Shown: positions 46,851 to 56,452 of the stretch, piece by piece
Layout of the letters: each line of letters opens with the position of its first letter
Position numbering within the stretch: position 1 is the first letter of the stretch
Source of the DNA: Rhodobacter capsulatus
Lineage (GTDB): Bacteria; Pseudomonadota; Alphaproteobacteria; Rhodobacterales; Rhodobacteraceae
Reading direction: 5' to 3'
Assembly: GCF_005144475.1 (NCBI RefSeq)
Contig: NZ_SWJZ01000015.1
Location: 1 to 64,000, forward strand
DNA length: 64,000 nucleotides
Made by a program: the position numbers and the translations under genes
The notes under the pieces: generated by a model
Database searches by the model: none
Seen by the model: the letters and a program-made list of their open reading frames with translations, nothing else
What the model was told of the DNA's origin: nothing

Positions 46851-46885
46851 GGCCGGAAAGCGCAAGCTTTCCGGCCTTCTTCTTT
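46851..46885 (+). terminator. Intrinsic terminator of the small exported gene
   Basis: Stem ggccggaaagc/gctttccggcc with loop gcaa followed by ttcttcttt. Confidence 0.9.
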
Positions 46886-46941
46886 GCGCCGACCGCCGCG
46901 CCGGACAGAAGACCGATCCCCCAAAGACCGATCAGACGACA

Positions 46942-46967
46942 AAGGGGCGCCCCGCAGGGCGCCCCTT
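46942..46967. terminator. Hairpin terminator of the yjbHF pair
   Basis: Perfect stem aaggggcgccc/gggcgcccctt with loop cgca, 32 bp beyond the yjbF stop codon; the minus strand continues tttgtcgtc. Probably ends the leftward transcript. Confidence 0.7.
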
Positions 46968-46999
46968 GTCATGTCGATCCCGCGGCGTCGCGCGCGGGG

Positions 47000-47689
47000 T
47001 CAGTTGCGCAGCGACTGCAGGGTCAGATAGCCCAGCCGCGGCCCGATCCATTGCCGCGAGGACAGCACCGTCCCCGCCCCCGAGACGATATAGCTGTTGT
47101 CGAACTTGAAGCCGTAGCCCTCGCAATGCACGGCCACCGGCGTCCCCTCGAACCGCATCCCGGCGAAATCATAGCCGGTGGGCGCGGCGGTGCCGGTCCG
47201 GCAGTCCAGCGGCAGCGGCCGTTCCTTGCCCAGCCCGTCCAGATAACGCAGCTCGATCTTCAGCTCGGTCGTGCGCCGCCCCTGCACCGCGCCGATCAGC
47301 GGCCCGATGTCGGACGACATCAGATCGTTGCCGAAGCCGCGGGTGCCCGCCAGCACGCCGCCACGGGTGATCACCCCCTGCCCCGAGGGCGAGAGCCAGG
47401 TCCGCATGCCGTTGTTCTCGCCGCGCAGCCCGAAGACCGAGGTGGATTTCGTCGCCTCGAGCGAGACCAGCATCACCGGCCCCGGATTGGCCGCCAGCGC
47501 CTCGCGCGCGATCACCTGCGGATCGGGGGCAGCCCCCTTCGGCCCGCGATGGAGCAGCCCGCGCAGCAGCGCCTTCACCTCGGCCGTCGCCTCGCGCCCG
47601 GTTTCCAGCCGGGTCTGATCCGTGCCGCAAGCCGCAAGCCCGGCGACGAGCGCCAGCGCGGCCAGGACGGCCCGACGCCTGTTCGTCAT
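47000..47689 (-). CDS. YjbF/GfcB-family lipoprotein
   Basis: 229 residues. Lipobox LAAC in MTNRRRAVLAALALVAGLAACG marks a lipoprotein. The mature part, with VSLEATKSTSVFGLRGENNG, TWLSPSGQGVITRGGVLAGTRGFG and TAAPTGYDFAGMRFEGTPV, matches the YjbF/GfcB family of group 4 capsule and exopolysaccharide operons. ATG 47689 overlaps the upstream YjbH-like stop as ATGA, so the pair is coupled. Function inside the family is unsettled; export or modification of polysaccharide is suspected. Confidence 0.8.
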   Translation of the reverse strand: MTNRRRAVLAALALVAGLAACGTDQTRLETGREATAEVKALLRGLLHRGPKGAAPDPQVIAREALAANPGPVMLVSLEATKSTSVFGLRGENNGMRTWLSPSGQGVITRGGVLAGTRGFGNDLMSSDIGPLIGAVQGRRTTELKIELRYLDGLGKERPLPLDCRTGTAAPTGYDFAGMRFEGTPVAVHCEGYGFKFDNSYIVSGAGTVLSSRQWIGPRLGYLTLQSLRN

Positions 47690-49881
47690 CGCCAGAATCT
47701 CCCCCATTCGTTGTAAAGCGAGCCGGTCTGCGCGCCGTGAACGGTGTCGAACAGTCGCCCGTCGATATCCAGCCGCGCGCCGCCATCGCGTTGCAGCGGA
47801 CGGATCGTCGTCTTCAGCGTGTTGACCGAAGGCTTGCCGGTGCTCCAGGCGACCGGAATGGTCAGGCGGATGCCCTTGTCGAACGAGCCCTCGCCATATT
47901 CCTCGGAAGACATGTCGGTGATCGTCGCGAAGGCGCCGACCTTCCAGCCGTTCTCGAATTCGCGGTCCAGCTCGACCGTGCCGCCCCAGTCCTGCGCCAG
48001 ATAGCGGCCGACATGCAGCTCGCCGACATAGCCGCTGCCGAAATCGTAATAGGCCGAGACATGGCCGGTGGCGGTGTCATAGTCCTGAAAGCCGAAATGC
48101 TGGTCGAAGTCGCGCTGCTTCACCCAGTTCGCCTCCAGCCCCAGCGCCAGACGGCTGTCGACGGGTTTCCACAGCATCTCGCCGGAAACCCCGCCATACA
48201 TCCGTTCCAGATAGCCCACCGTCACCCGCGAAAAGACATTGGGCAGCGGCTGGCCGTAATGGCTGAGCGTCAGATATTGCAGCGCCAGATCGCCCTCGCG
48301 CTGATACTCGACCAGATCCGAGCGCACATGCTGCACCTCCGAATCCGAGACCCGGGTGGAATTGTCGAGGTTGCCCACGACCTTCTGCCGGACAAGGCCC
48401 GACATCACGAACCCGGGGGCAAGTTCGAATTTCGCCGAAAGCTGGGCGCCGAAATCGGCCCGCAGCGGATTGTCGGGATCGAAGATCGAGGCCTCGGCAT
48501 AGGGCATCAACCCCCAGCGGAAGCGGGGGTAAAGATCGGCGGTGCGGACCTGCGCCGGATCATGCGCGTCCGCCGCGGTGATCGTGGTCGAGGGCAGGAT
48601 ATCGAGCGCGCGGGTGTTTTCCAGCCGCTCCAGATCGCGGCGATGGAAGGTGACCGAGGAAATCGCCAGACCGCGCTCGACCGAGGTGATGGTGATGGTT
48701 TCAACCGAGGGCGGCAGCGCGCGGGTCGCGGTCCGGGCGGCATGGCCGATTGCCTGCGGCTGCGCGCCATAGGTCATGTTGCGGATGCGCAGCTCGGCCC
48801 GCGTCGCGGAAAGCGACATCGATTCCAGCACCTGCCCGTCCTTTTCCAGCGCCTGCGCCAGCGCGCCCTGAATCGCGGGCTGCGCGGTCGGATCCTGGCT
48901 CCAGGCGCCCGACCAGCCCAGCCGGTCGGCGGACACCGGCGGGCGCGGCTGCACCGGCAAGGGCGCACGCTCGATGCCCGAGGCGAAGGGCGGCTCTTGC
49001 GGGCTGATGGCGCGGGTGATCTGGAAGCCGAACTTGTCGCCATGCATGTAGAAGAACTGCATGTGGGTAAAGGCGCCAAGCTGGTAATCGGCACCGATGT
49101 TGACCGAGGTGCGCCGCTCCCACTCGCCATTGGGCGGGCTGTCGGCGGTTTCCTTTTCATAGGCGTCCGAGGAATATTCCGCCTTCAGCGTCAGCCGGTC
49201 GGTCATCGCGTAAGACAGGCCGAAGAAGGGCGCGATATCGCCGCGGAACCAGTTCTTGCCGTTGAACTGCCCGCCGGTCGAGCCGTAGTCATACTCGGGC
49301 CGCGTCCCCATCGAGGCGATCGAGCCATGCGAGCCAAGCCGCCCCCAGCCCAGACCGCCCGAGACCCGCAGCCGGTCGCCAAAGCTTTTCGTGGCGACGA
49401 TATATTCCGAGGAATAGACCCCGGTGCCGACGAAATCGTTCATCCCCACCGCGACGGCGGGACGATAGCGCCCCTCCTCCAGCATCTGCCAGCGGATGTC
49501 GAAGGACCGGTCGTAAAGCGCGGTATAGGCGCCGGTTTCCTTGTCGTCGTCGTCCTTGACCGGCATCAGCCCGGGCACGCGCGAATAGCGGAAGGCGCCG
49601 ACCAGCGAGGGGGCGATCTGAAAGGTCAGCGTCGCGCGCGAGGTGCCGTCATCAAGCACCGTCAGACCGATGCCCAATTCGCCATCGGGGAACATCTCGG
49701 CCGTGGGCATGTCGAGCACGCCGGGCATGCCGAAGGTGTTGCGCGTCTTGCCGACCAGCGGATCGGCCAGCGCGGGCGCCGCCCCCAGGGCCGCGGCAAG
49801 AACGACAAGGCTTGTGGCCGACAACCAGCGGCCAAGGCCGGATTTTCCCGGTTGCGGCATGGGCGCAATCGCAGTCTGCAC
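47686..49881 (-). CDS. YjbH/GfcD-family outer-membrane protein
   Basis: 731 residues. Signal peptide ends ...VLAAALGAAPALA; the mature protein opens DPLVGKTRNTFGMPGVLDMP as YjbH proteins do, and the rest is rich in alternating beta-strand patterns expected of an outer-membrane beta-barrel (for example VSAYYDFGSGYVGELHVGRY). Terminal Trp-Arg rather than Phe. I choose GTG 49881 because GGGAGA lies seven bases upstream; ATG 49860 is an alternative. Likely secretes or anchors a surface polysaccharide together with the YjbF-like lipoprotein. Confidence 0.82.
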   Translation of the reverse strand: MQTAIAPMPQPGKSGLGRWLSATSLVVLAAALGAAPALADPLVGKTRNTFGMPGVLDMPTAEMFPDGELGIGLTVLDDGTSRATLTFQIAPSLVGAFRYSRVPGLMPVKDDDDKETGAYTALYDRSFDIRWQMLEEGRYRPAVAVGMNDFVGTGVYSSEYIVATKSFGDRLRVSGGLGWGRLGSHGSIASMGTRPEYDYGSTGGQFNGKNWFRGDIAPFFGLSYAMTDRLTLKAEYSSDAYEKETADSPPNGEWERRTSVNIGADYQLGAFTHMQFFYMHGDKFGFQITRAISPQEPPFASGIERAPLPVQPRPPVSADRLGWSGAWSQDPTAQPAIQGALAQALEKDGQVLESMSLSATRAELRIRNMTYGAQPQAIGHAARTATRALPPSVETITITSVERGLAISSVTFHRRDLERLENTRALDILPSTTITAADAHDPAQVRTADLYPRFRWGLMPYAEASIFDPDNPLRADFGAQLSAKFELAPGFVMSGLVRQKVVGNLDNSTRVSDSEVQHVRSDLVEYQREGDLALQYLTLSHYGQPLPNVFSRVTVGYLERMYGGVSGEMLWKPVDSRLALGLEANWVKQRDFDQHFGFQDYDTATGHVSAYYDFGSGYVGELHVGRYLAQDWGGTVELDREFENGWKVGAFATITDMSSEEYGEGSFDKGIRLTIPVAWSTGKPSVNTLKTTIRPLQRDGGARLDIDGRLFDTVHGAQTGSLYNEWGRFWR

Positions 49882-50016
49882 GAGGATCTCCCAAATCTTT
49901 TCCCCGTTATACCCGTTTTCCGTTTCGAGACGAGAGCGAAACGCAGCGATTGTGGCAGGAATGTGGGGGAATGGCAGGAAAGCCGCAACCTGTGGGGGAT
50001 GCCGCCAAGGGTGGTG

Positions 50017-50042
50017 GCCCGGCGGCATCGAAGCCGCCGGGC
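50017..50042 (-). terminator. Hairpin at the end of the TRAP/GS/ALDH/ADH operon
   Basis: Perfect stem gcccggcggc/gccgccgggc with loop atcgaa starting eight bases after the ADH stop. No clear U-run, so termination may be Rho-assisted. Confidence 0.6.
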
Positions 50043-50049
50043 GCCGCGC

Positions 50050-51204
50050 TTACATGCAGGCGTCGAACAGCGCGCGGGTGTTTTCGCGCGTCATCGGGAT
50101 CGGGTTGCCGCCGCAGGAGGGATCTTCCAGCGCCATCTCGGTCAGCATCTCCAGATCTTCCGGTTTCACACCCATTTTCGTCAGCGTTTCCGGGATCTTG
50201 AGCTCCGCATTCAAGGCCACCACGGCGGCGCGGAAGCCGTCAAACCCGCCCGGGATGCCGATATAGGCGGCGGCTTTCTCGATCCGCTCTTCGATGGCGG
50301 CGCGGTTGTAATCCAGCACCATCGGCATCACGCAGGCATTCGTCGTGCCGTGATGGGTGCCGTAAACCGCGCCCACGGGGTGGCTCAGCGAATGGATCGC
50401 GCCAAGGCCCTTCTGGAACGCCACCGCCCCCATCGCGGCGGCCGACATCATATGGGCGCGGGCCTCGATATCCTGCGGGTCCTTGTAGACCTTGGGCAGG
50501 TTTTCAAAGACAAGCCGCATCCCTTCCAGCGCGATGCCCTGCGACATCGGGTGGTAGAAGGGGCTGCAATAGGCCTCGAGGCAATGCGCCAGCGCGTCCA
50601 TGCCGGTGCCCGCGGTGATGAAGGCGGGCATGCCCACCGTCAGCTCCGGATCGCAGATGGTGACCGCGGGCATCAGCTTCGGGTGGAAGATGATCTTCTT
50701 CTTGTGGGTGACGGAATTCGTCAAAACGCCTGCGCGGCCGACTTCGGACCCCGTCCCCGCCGTCGTCGGCACGGCGACGATCGGTGCGATCTTCGTCGCG
50801 TCCGCCCGGGTGTACCAGTCGTCCACATCCTCCAGATCCCAGACCGACAGATCCGGCCGTTGATCGGCCATCAGCGCGATCATCTTGCCCAGATCCAGCG
50901 CCGAGCCGCCGCCGAAACAGATCACCCCGTCATGGCCGCCCGCCTTGTAGACGGCGATGCCCGCGGCCATGTTGCCCTCGTTAGGGTTCGGATCGACCTC
51001 CGAGAACACCGCCCGGCCAAGCCCGCCCTTGTCCATCACATCAAGGGCTTGCGCGGTGATCGGCAGGCTGGCCAGCGCCTTGTCGGTGACCAGCAGCGGC
51101 TTCTGGATGCCCACCGCCTTGCAATGCTCGGCCAGCTCCGCGATCCGGCCGCAACCGAATTTGATCGGCGTCGGGTAGTTCCAGTTTCTGTTCGGAACGC
51201 TCAT
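50050..51204 (-). CDS. Iron-containing alcohol dehydrogenase
   Basis: 384-residue type III alcohol dehydrogenase. NAD-binding GGGSALDLGKMIAL and the metal-binding region with GTGMDALAHCLEAY, HSLSHPVGAVYGTHHGTTNA are present; metal ligands Asp/His are in place. ATG 51204 overlaps the ALDH stop as ATGA. Last gene of an operon with TRAP transporter, GS-like enzyme and ALDH; probably oxidises an alcohol intermediate of the imported compound. Confidence 0.9.
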   Translation of the reverse strand: MSVPNRNWNYPTPIKFGCGRIAELAEHCKAVGIQKPLLVTDKALASLPITAQALDVMDKGGLGRAVFSEVDPNPNEGNMAAGIAVYKAGGHDGVICFGGGSALDLGKMIALMADQRPDLSVWDLEDVDDWYTRADATKIAPIVAVPTTAGTGSEVGRAGVLTNSVTHKKKIIFHPKLMPAVTICDPELTVGMPAFITAGTGMDALAHCLEAYCSPFYHPMSQGIALEGMRLVFENLPKVYKDPQDIEARAHMMSAAAMGAVAFQKGLGAIHSLSHPVGAVYGTHHGTTNACVMPMVLDYNRAAIEERIEKAAAYIGIPGGFDGFRAAVVALNAELKIPETLTKMGVKPEDLEMLTEMALEDPSCGGNPIPMTRENTRALFDACM

Positions 51205-52589
51205 TTCGTCACCTTCTTCAGATGGTAGGATTTCGGCCGGGTGACCGAATGGTAGCCAAGGGCCGACAGCGCCGCGCCGCGGCCGGTGTCCTTGCAGCCG
51301 GTCCAGCACAAGGCCGGGTCCAGATAGTCGCAGCGGTTCAGGAAGACGGTGCCGGTCTCGATCCGCGCGCCGATGGCGGCGGCGCGCTCCACATCCTGCG
51401 TCCAGAGCGAGCAGGTCAGACCGTAAGGGCTGTCATTCATCGCGGCGATGGCTTCTTCGTCATTGGCAACCGGCATGATGCCGACGACCGGGCCGAAGCT
51501 TTCCTCGCGCATCACCCGCATTTCGTGGTTCACATTCACCAGGATCTGCGGGGCCAGATAAGCGCCGCCGTCGTCTTCCGGAAACAGCGCGGGGTCGATC
51601 AGCGCCGTCGCCCCCTCGGCGATGGCTTCGGCCACCTGCTCGCGCACCACATGGGCAAAGCGCTTGTGCGCCATCGGGCCCAGCGTCGTCGCCTGATCGA
51701 AAGGATTGCCCAGTTTCAAGGCCTTGACCCAGGCCACCGCCTTTTCGACGAAAGCGTCATACAGGCTTTCATGCACATAGATCCGCTCGATGCCGCAGCA
51801 GCATTGCCCGGCGTTGAACATCGCCCCATCCATCAGGCTGTCGACCGCCGCGTCCAGATCGGCGTCGTCCATCACATAGCCCGGATCCTTGCCACCGAGT
51901 TCAAGGCCCAGCCCGGTAAAGGTGCCCGCCGCCGCGCGTTCGATCGCAGCACCACCGCCCACCGAGCCGGTGAAGTTGACGAAGTTGAAGGCGCGGTTCT
52001 GCAGCAGGGATTCCGTCACATCATGCGTCAGATAGACGTTCTGGAACACGTCCTCGGGAATGCCCGCTTCGGTGAAGGCCTCGACCAGACGCTCGCCCAC
52101 CAGCATGGTTTGCGTGGCGTGTTTCAGAACGACCGTGTTGCCCGCGATCAGCGCCGGAACCAACGTGTTGATCGTGGTCAGATAGGGATAGTTCCACGGC
52201 GCGATGATGAAGACGACGCCCACGGGTTCACGCGCAAGCATGCGGCGGAAGCGGTCACTGTCTTCGACCAGCGTCGGCGCCAGCGTCTTGCCCGCGATCT
52301 CGGCCATGTAATTCGTGCGCTCGTTCACGCCGCCGAATTCGCCGCCAAAGCGCGTCGGGCGGCCCATCTGCCAGGCCAGCTCCTCGACCACGCGGTCTTT
52401 CATGTCATTGAGCCGCGCCACCCCGGCCTTGACCAGCGCGATGCGGTCTTCAAGCGGACGCGCCGCCCAATCGGCCTGCGCCGCCCGGGCGCGCGCGGCA
52501 ACCGCCTCGGCCTCGGCCAGCGACAGCGCCGGGCGCTCTGCATAAACCCGCCCATCCACCGGCGAGATACATTGGATCATCTTCGTCAT
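51201..52589 (-). CDS. Aldehyde dehydrogenase
   Basis: 462-residue NAD(P)-dependent aldehyde dehydrogenase. FIIAPWNYPYLTTINTLVPA, LELGGKDPGYV and the catalytic Cys in NAGQCCCGIERIYV are the classic blocks; EESFGPVVGIMPV and the C-terminal FLNRCDYLDPALCWTGCKDTG follow. In puu-type pathways an ALDH follows gamma-glutamylation and amine oxidation. Start ATG 52589, 40 bp after the GS-like gene. Confidence 0.92.
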   Translation of the reverse strand: MTKMIQCISPVDGRVYAERPALSLAEAEAVAARARAAQADWAARPLEDRIALVKAGVARLNDMKDRVVEELAWQMGRPTRFGGEFGGVNERTNYMAEIAGKTLAPTLVEDSDRFRRMLAREPVGVVFIIAPWNYPYLTTINTLVPALIAGNTVVLKHATQTMLVGERLVEAFTEAGIPEDVFQNVYLTHDVTESLLQNRAFNFVNFTGSVGGGAAIERAAAGTFTGLGLELGGKDPGYVMDDADLDAAVDSLMDGAMFNAGQCCCGIERIYVHESLYDAFVEKAVAWVKALKLGNPFDQATTLGPMAHKRFAHVVREQVAEAIAEGATALIDPALFPEDDGGAYLAPQILVNVNHEMRVMREESFGPVVGIMPVANDEEAIAAMNDSPYGLTCSLWTQDVERAAAIGARIETGTVFLNRCDYLDPALCWTGCKDTGRGAALSALGYHSVTRPKSYHLKKVTK

Positions 52590-52629
52590 GTCGACCTTCC
52601 TTTGGGGCGCCGTCGCCCCCGTGAACCCG

Positions 52630-53994
52630 TTACGCCCGCTCGAAGCCGCGGTGCCGTTCCCAATCGGTCACGACGCGCAGGCTTTCCTCGATCTCCCAGC
52701 GCGCGGCGTGATAATAGTGTTCCACCACATCTGCCCCCAGCGCCTGCGCGAGGAAAGCGGAATCCTTCAGCGCCTCGGCCGCCTCGATCAGCGAGCGCGG
52801 CACCTCGGGCGCGGTCTCGGACTGATAGAGATCGCCGTTCACCGGGTTGCCCGGATCGAGCATCTGTTCGATCCCTTCAAGCCCCGCCGCCAGAAGCGCC
52901 GCACAGGCCAGATAGGGGTTCAGATCGGCGCCGCCGATGCGGCATTCGACGCGGACGGATTTGGTGTTCTCGCCACAGATGCGATAGCCCGCGGTGCGGT
53001 TGTCCAGCGACCAGACCGCCTTTGTCGGCGCGAACATGCCGACGCAGAAGCGCTTGTAACTGTTGACATAGGGCGCCAGAAAGACCGAAATCTCGCGCGA
53101 AAACGCCAGCTGCCCGGCGAGGAAATGCCGCATCACCGCGCTCATGCCATGTTCGGCGGCAGGATCGTGAAAGGCGTTTTGGCCATCCTTCCAGAGCGAC
53201 TGGTGAATGTGGCTCGACGACCCCGCCTTGCGGTGATCGTATTTCGCCATGAAGGTCACGCTGGCGCCGTGTTGTTGCGCGATTTCCTTCACCCCAAGCT
53301 TGATCAGGCTGTGCATGTCGGCGGTGTCAAGCGCGTCGGAATATTTCGCGTTGATCTCTTCCTGACCGGCCTCGGCCTCGCCCTTCGAGCATTCGATCGG
53401 GATCCCCGCGCCGTAAAGCTTGTTGCGGATGTCGCGCATGATCTTTTCATCCCGCGCCGAGCCCATCAGGTTGTAATCGACATTGTAGCGCGCCATCGGC
53501 GTGGGCAGCGGATAGCCCGCATCGAACAGCGCCGGGAAGCTTTCCTCGAACAGGAAGAATTCCAGTTCCGTCGCCATCATCACGTCAAAGCCCATGGCTT
53601 TCGCCCGCTCGATCTGCCGCTTCAAGACCGTGCGCGGCGCATGGGCGACCGGCGCATGGGTGTGATGGTCAAGCAGATCGCACATCACCAAAGCCGTGCC
53701 CGGGGCCCAGGGAATGGTGCGCAAGGTCGCCATGTCGGGCTTCATCACATAGTCGCCATAGCCGCGCGACCAGCTTGACGCCTTGTAGCCCGGCACGGTG
53801 ATCATCTCCATGTCGGTGGCCAGCAGATAGTTGCAGCAATGCGTTTCCTCATGCGCGCTTTCGAGGAAATGCGCGGCATGGAAGCGCTTGCCCTGCAATC
53901 GGCCCTGCATGTCGCAGAGGCAGGTGATGACGGTGTCGATCTCGCCGCTGGCAACGGCTTTCTTCAGCGCGGCAAAGGTCAGGTTTGCGGGCAT
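52630..53994 (-). CDS. Glutamine synthetase-like ligase (PuuA/gamma-glutamylamide type)
   Basis: 454 residues with glutamine synthetase fold. TELEFFLFEESF, the metal/ammonia-site region GQEEINAKYSDAL and the Mg-ATP block AGSSSHIHQSLW are visible, as is NRTAGYRICG. The sequence belongs to the group containing gamma-glutamylputrescine and related synthetases rather than housekeeping GlnA (shorter N-part, no Tyr adenylylation loop recognised). Operon context with TRAP importer, ALDH and ADH suggests gamma-glutamylation of an imported amine. ATG 53994 after GAGGAGGAGAGAG. Confidence 0.82.
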   Translation of the reverse strand: MPANLTFAALKKAVASGEIDTVITCLCDMQGRLQGKRFHAAHFLESAHEETHCCNYLLATDMEMITVPGYKASSWSRGYGDYVMKPDMATLRTIPWAPGTALVMCDLLDHHTHAPVAHAPRTVLKRQIERAKAMGFDVMMATELEFFLFEESFPALFDAGYPLPTPMARYNVDYNLMGSARDEKIMRDIRNKLYGAGIPIECSKGEAEAGQEEINAKYSDALDTADMHSLIKLGVKEIAQQHGASVTFMAKYDHRKAGSSSHIHQSLWKDGQNAFHDPAAEHGMSAVMRHFLAGQLAFSREISVFLAPYVNSYKRFCVGMFAPTKAVWSLDNRTAGYRICGENTKSVRVECRIGGADLNPYLACAALLAAGLEGIEQMLDPGNPVNGDLYQSETAPEVPRSLIEAAEALKDSAFLAQALGADVVEHYYHAARWEIEESLRVVTDWERHRGFERA

Positions 53995-54047
53995 CTCTCT
54001 CTCCTCCTCGGGCGGGGAAAGGCCGGGGCTGCCCCCGGCCCCACCGA

Positions 54048-55079
54048 TCAGTAGCGATAGGGCACGCCGGCCTTGACCATCGTGTCGTTGTATTTCTTGA
54101 TGATCTCGACCACCTTTGCCTTGAGCGGGCTTTCCGCGGCGATCTCGTCCCAGAACTTCGTCGCGGCCTCCTCGATCTTCGCGTAATCCTCGGGCGGAAG
54201 CGAGGTCAGCGTCATGTCGGCGCCCTCGACGCGCAGCTTGGCTTCGCCCGCCCAATACCACCATTGGCGGCGGTAATGCGACTGGTCGAAACAGGTCTGC
54301 ATCAACGCCTGCAGATGCGGCGGCAGGGCATTCCAGCGCTCCATATTGGCGAAGAAATGCCCGATCCAGGCGCCCGAGATGTTGTTGGTCAGGAAATAGG
54401 GCGCGACCTTCGACCAGCCCGAGGTGTAATCCTCGGTGATGCCCGACCAGGCCAGACCATCGAGCTCGCCCGTCTGCAGCGCCACTTCGACATCCTCCCA
54501 GGGCAGCGTCACCGGGATGACGCCGAATTGCGCCAGGAAGCGCCCCGCCGTCGGGAAGGTGAAGACGCGCTTGCCCGAAAGGTCAGCGAGCGACTTCACC
54601 GGCTCCTTCATGTTGAAGTTGCACGGATCCCAGGACCCCGCCGAGATATGCTTGATGCCGACCTTGGCGTATTCTTCCTTCCAGATCTGATCGAGCCCCC
54701 ATTCGTTGAACAGCGCGGGCACATCGAGCGAATAGCGCAGCGCAAGCGGGAAATAGCCGCCAAAGACCGTCACCTCGGTCGGGCTGGCCATGCTGTCATC
54801 ATCCGACTGCACCGCATCGATGGTGCCGTTCTGCATCGCGCGGAACAGCTCGCCCGTCGGCACCAGCTGGTCCGAGGTGTAAAGCTCGATCTCCATCTGG
54901 CCATTGGCGATGGTGTTGAAGGCGTCGATCGCCGGTTTCACCACCTGCTCGGCCAGCACCGTGCCGGCATAGGTCTGCAACCGCCACTTGATCGGCGCCG
55001 ATTGCGCCAGCGCCGGGGTCGCAAGACCCGCCGCAACACCCATCGCGCCGGTGGTGAGGAACGTCCGTCTGGTCGTCAT
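54048..55079 (-). CDS. dctP: TRAP transporter substrate-binding protein
   Basis: 343 residues. Twin-arginine-type signal TTRRTFLTTGAMGVAAGLAT ending in ALAQSAP, then a DctP-family periplasmic binding protein (IKWRLQTYAGTVLAEQVVKP, DDDSMASPTEVTVFGGYFPL, GELDGLAWSGITEDYTSGWS). The dimeric subgroup with aromatic YRRQWWYWAGEAKL occurs in carriers for keto acids and other organic acids. Ligand unknown. ATG 55079 after AAGGAGAGAGAA. Confidence 0.92.
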   Translation of the reverse strand: MTTRRTFLTTGAMGVAAGLATPALAQSAPIKWRLQTYAGTVLAEQVVKPAIDAFNTIANGQMEIELYTSDQLVPTGELFRAMQNGTIDAVQSDDDSMASPTEVTVFGGYFPLALRYSLDVPALFNEWGLDQIWKEEYAKVGIKHISAGSWDPCNFNMKEPVKSLADLSGKRVFTFPTAGRFLAQFGVIPVTLPWEDVEVALQTGELDGLAWSGITEDYTSGWSKVAPYFLTNNISGAWIGHFFANMERWNALPPHLQALMQTCFDQSHYRRQWWYWAGEAKLRVEGADMTLTSLPPEDYAKIEEAATKFWDEIAAESPLKAKVVEIIKKYNDTMVKAGVPYRY

Positions 55080-55126
55080 TTCTCTCTCCTTGTTGCGTTG
55101 ATGCCCCATTTTCGGGGTCGTTCGTG

Positions 55127-56452
55127 TCAGCGCCCCAGCATCGCCTGCGGCAGCCAGAGCGCGATTTGCGGAAACACCATGATCAGCACAAGCGTCAGCA
55201 GCATCACCAGAACGAAGGGCCAGACCGAGCGGTAGATCACCGGCAGCGTATATTCGGGCGGCGCCAGCGCCTTCATCAGGAACAGGTTATAGCCAAAGGG
55301 CGGCGTGAGGTAAGCGATCTGACAGGTGATGGTATAAAGCACGCCATACCAGATCAGATCGAAGCCGAGCGCCTTGGCAAGGCTGACATAAACCGGCGCG
55401 ACGATGACCAGCATCGCGGTATCGTCCAGAAACATCCCCATGATCAGGAAGCTGACCTGCATCAGCACGAGGATCTGCCAGGGCTCCAGCGCCAGATCCT
55501 TGGTGAAGAAGGTCTGGATCGAGCGCCCGGCGCCCAGGCCATCGAAGACCGCGCCGAAACTCAGCGCCGCGGTGATGATCATCATGAACATCACGGTGAT
55601 CAGCAGCGTCTGTTTCGTCGCGGTTTCCAGCACAGGCCAGCTCATCCGGCCCTTCGCCCAGGCGACCAGCACGGTGGCCGCGACGCCGATCACCGAGGTC
55701 TCGGTCAGGCTGGCCCAGCCGTTGACAAAGGGCACCATCATCGCGACGAAGATGAAGACGGGCAGCAGACCCGCCCGCAGCAGGCTGAACTTCTCGGCCC
55801 GGGTGATCGCGGCGCGTTCCTCGGCCGACATCCGCGGCGCCAGCGACGGGTTGGCCCAGGTCCGGATGACGATATAGACGATGAACAGCGCCGCCATCAA
55901 AAGCCCCGGCATGATCCCGGCCAGCCAGAGGTTCGACACCGGCTGGCGCGCGATCATCGCATAAAGCACCAGCACGACCGAGGGCGGGATCAGGATGCCA
56001 AGGCTGGAGCCCGCCTGAATCACGCCGGAAATCATCAGCTTGTCGTAGCCGCGCCGCTGCAACTCGGGCAAGGCGATGGTGGCGCCGATCGCCATGCCCG
56101 CCACCGAAAGCCCGTTCATCGCGGAAATCAGCACCATCAACAGCACGGTGCCGATGGCCAGCCCCCCCGGCAGCGGCCCGAACCAGACGTGAAACATCCG
56201 GTAGAGATCCTCGGCCAGCCGGGTTTCCGACATCACATAGCCCATGAAGACGAACATCGGCAGCGTCAAAAGCGCGGTCCATTTCATCAGCTTCATCACC
56301 GCCGAAAAGCCCATGTCGGCGCCGCCATCGCCCCAAAGCGTCAGCGCCGCGACCACGGCGACGATGCCGATGGCGCCAAAGACGCGCTGCCCGGTCAGCA
56401 TCATCAACAGCATCGACGAGAACATCAGCGCGGCAATCGTGTTGTAATCCAT
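55127..56452 (-). CDS. dctM: TRAP transporter large membrane subunit
   Basis: 441-residue DctM protein with about 12 hydrophobic segments. GGLAIGTVLLMVLISAMNGL, SSLGILIPPSVVLVLYAMIA and LTPPFGYNLFLMKA are hallmark DctM blocks. ATG 56452 shares one base with the dctQ stop (TGATG). Sodium-dependent secondary uptake with DctQ and DctP is the family mechanism. Confidence 0.95.
   Translation of the reverse strand: MDYNTIAALMFSSMLLMMLTGQRVFGAIGIVAVVAALTLWGDGGADMGFSAVMKLMKWTALLTLPMFVFMGYVMSETRLAEDLYRMFHVWFGPLPGGLAIGTVLLMVLISAMNGLSVAGMAIGATIALPELQRRGYDKLMISGVIQAGSSLGILIPPSVVLVLYAMIARQPVSNLWLAGIMPGLLMAALFIVYIVIRTWANPSLAPRMSAEERAAITRAEKFSLLRAGLLPVFIFVAMMVPFVNGWASLTETSVIGVAATVLVAWAKGRMSWPVLETATKQTLLITVMFMMIITAALSFGAVFDGLGAGRSIQTFFTKDLALEPWQILVLMQVSFLIMGMFLDDTAMLVIVAPVYVSLAKALGFDLIWYGVLYTITCQIAYLTPPFGYNLFLMKALAPPEYTLPVIYRSVWPFVLVMLLTLVLIMVFPQIALWLPQAMLGR

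Noticed and set aside
47737-51228. 1163-codon open frame on the plus strand
   Set aside because: Antisense to yjbF, yjbH and the ADH gene; composition typical of reverse-frame translation in GC-rich DNA.
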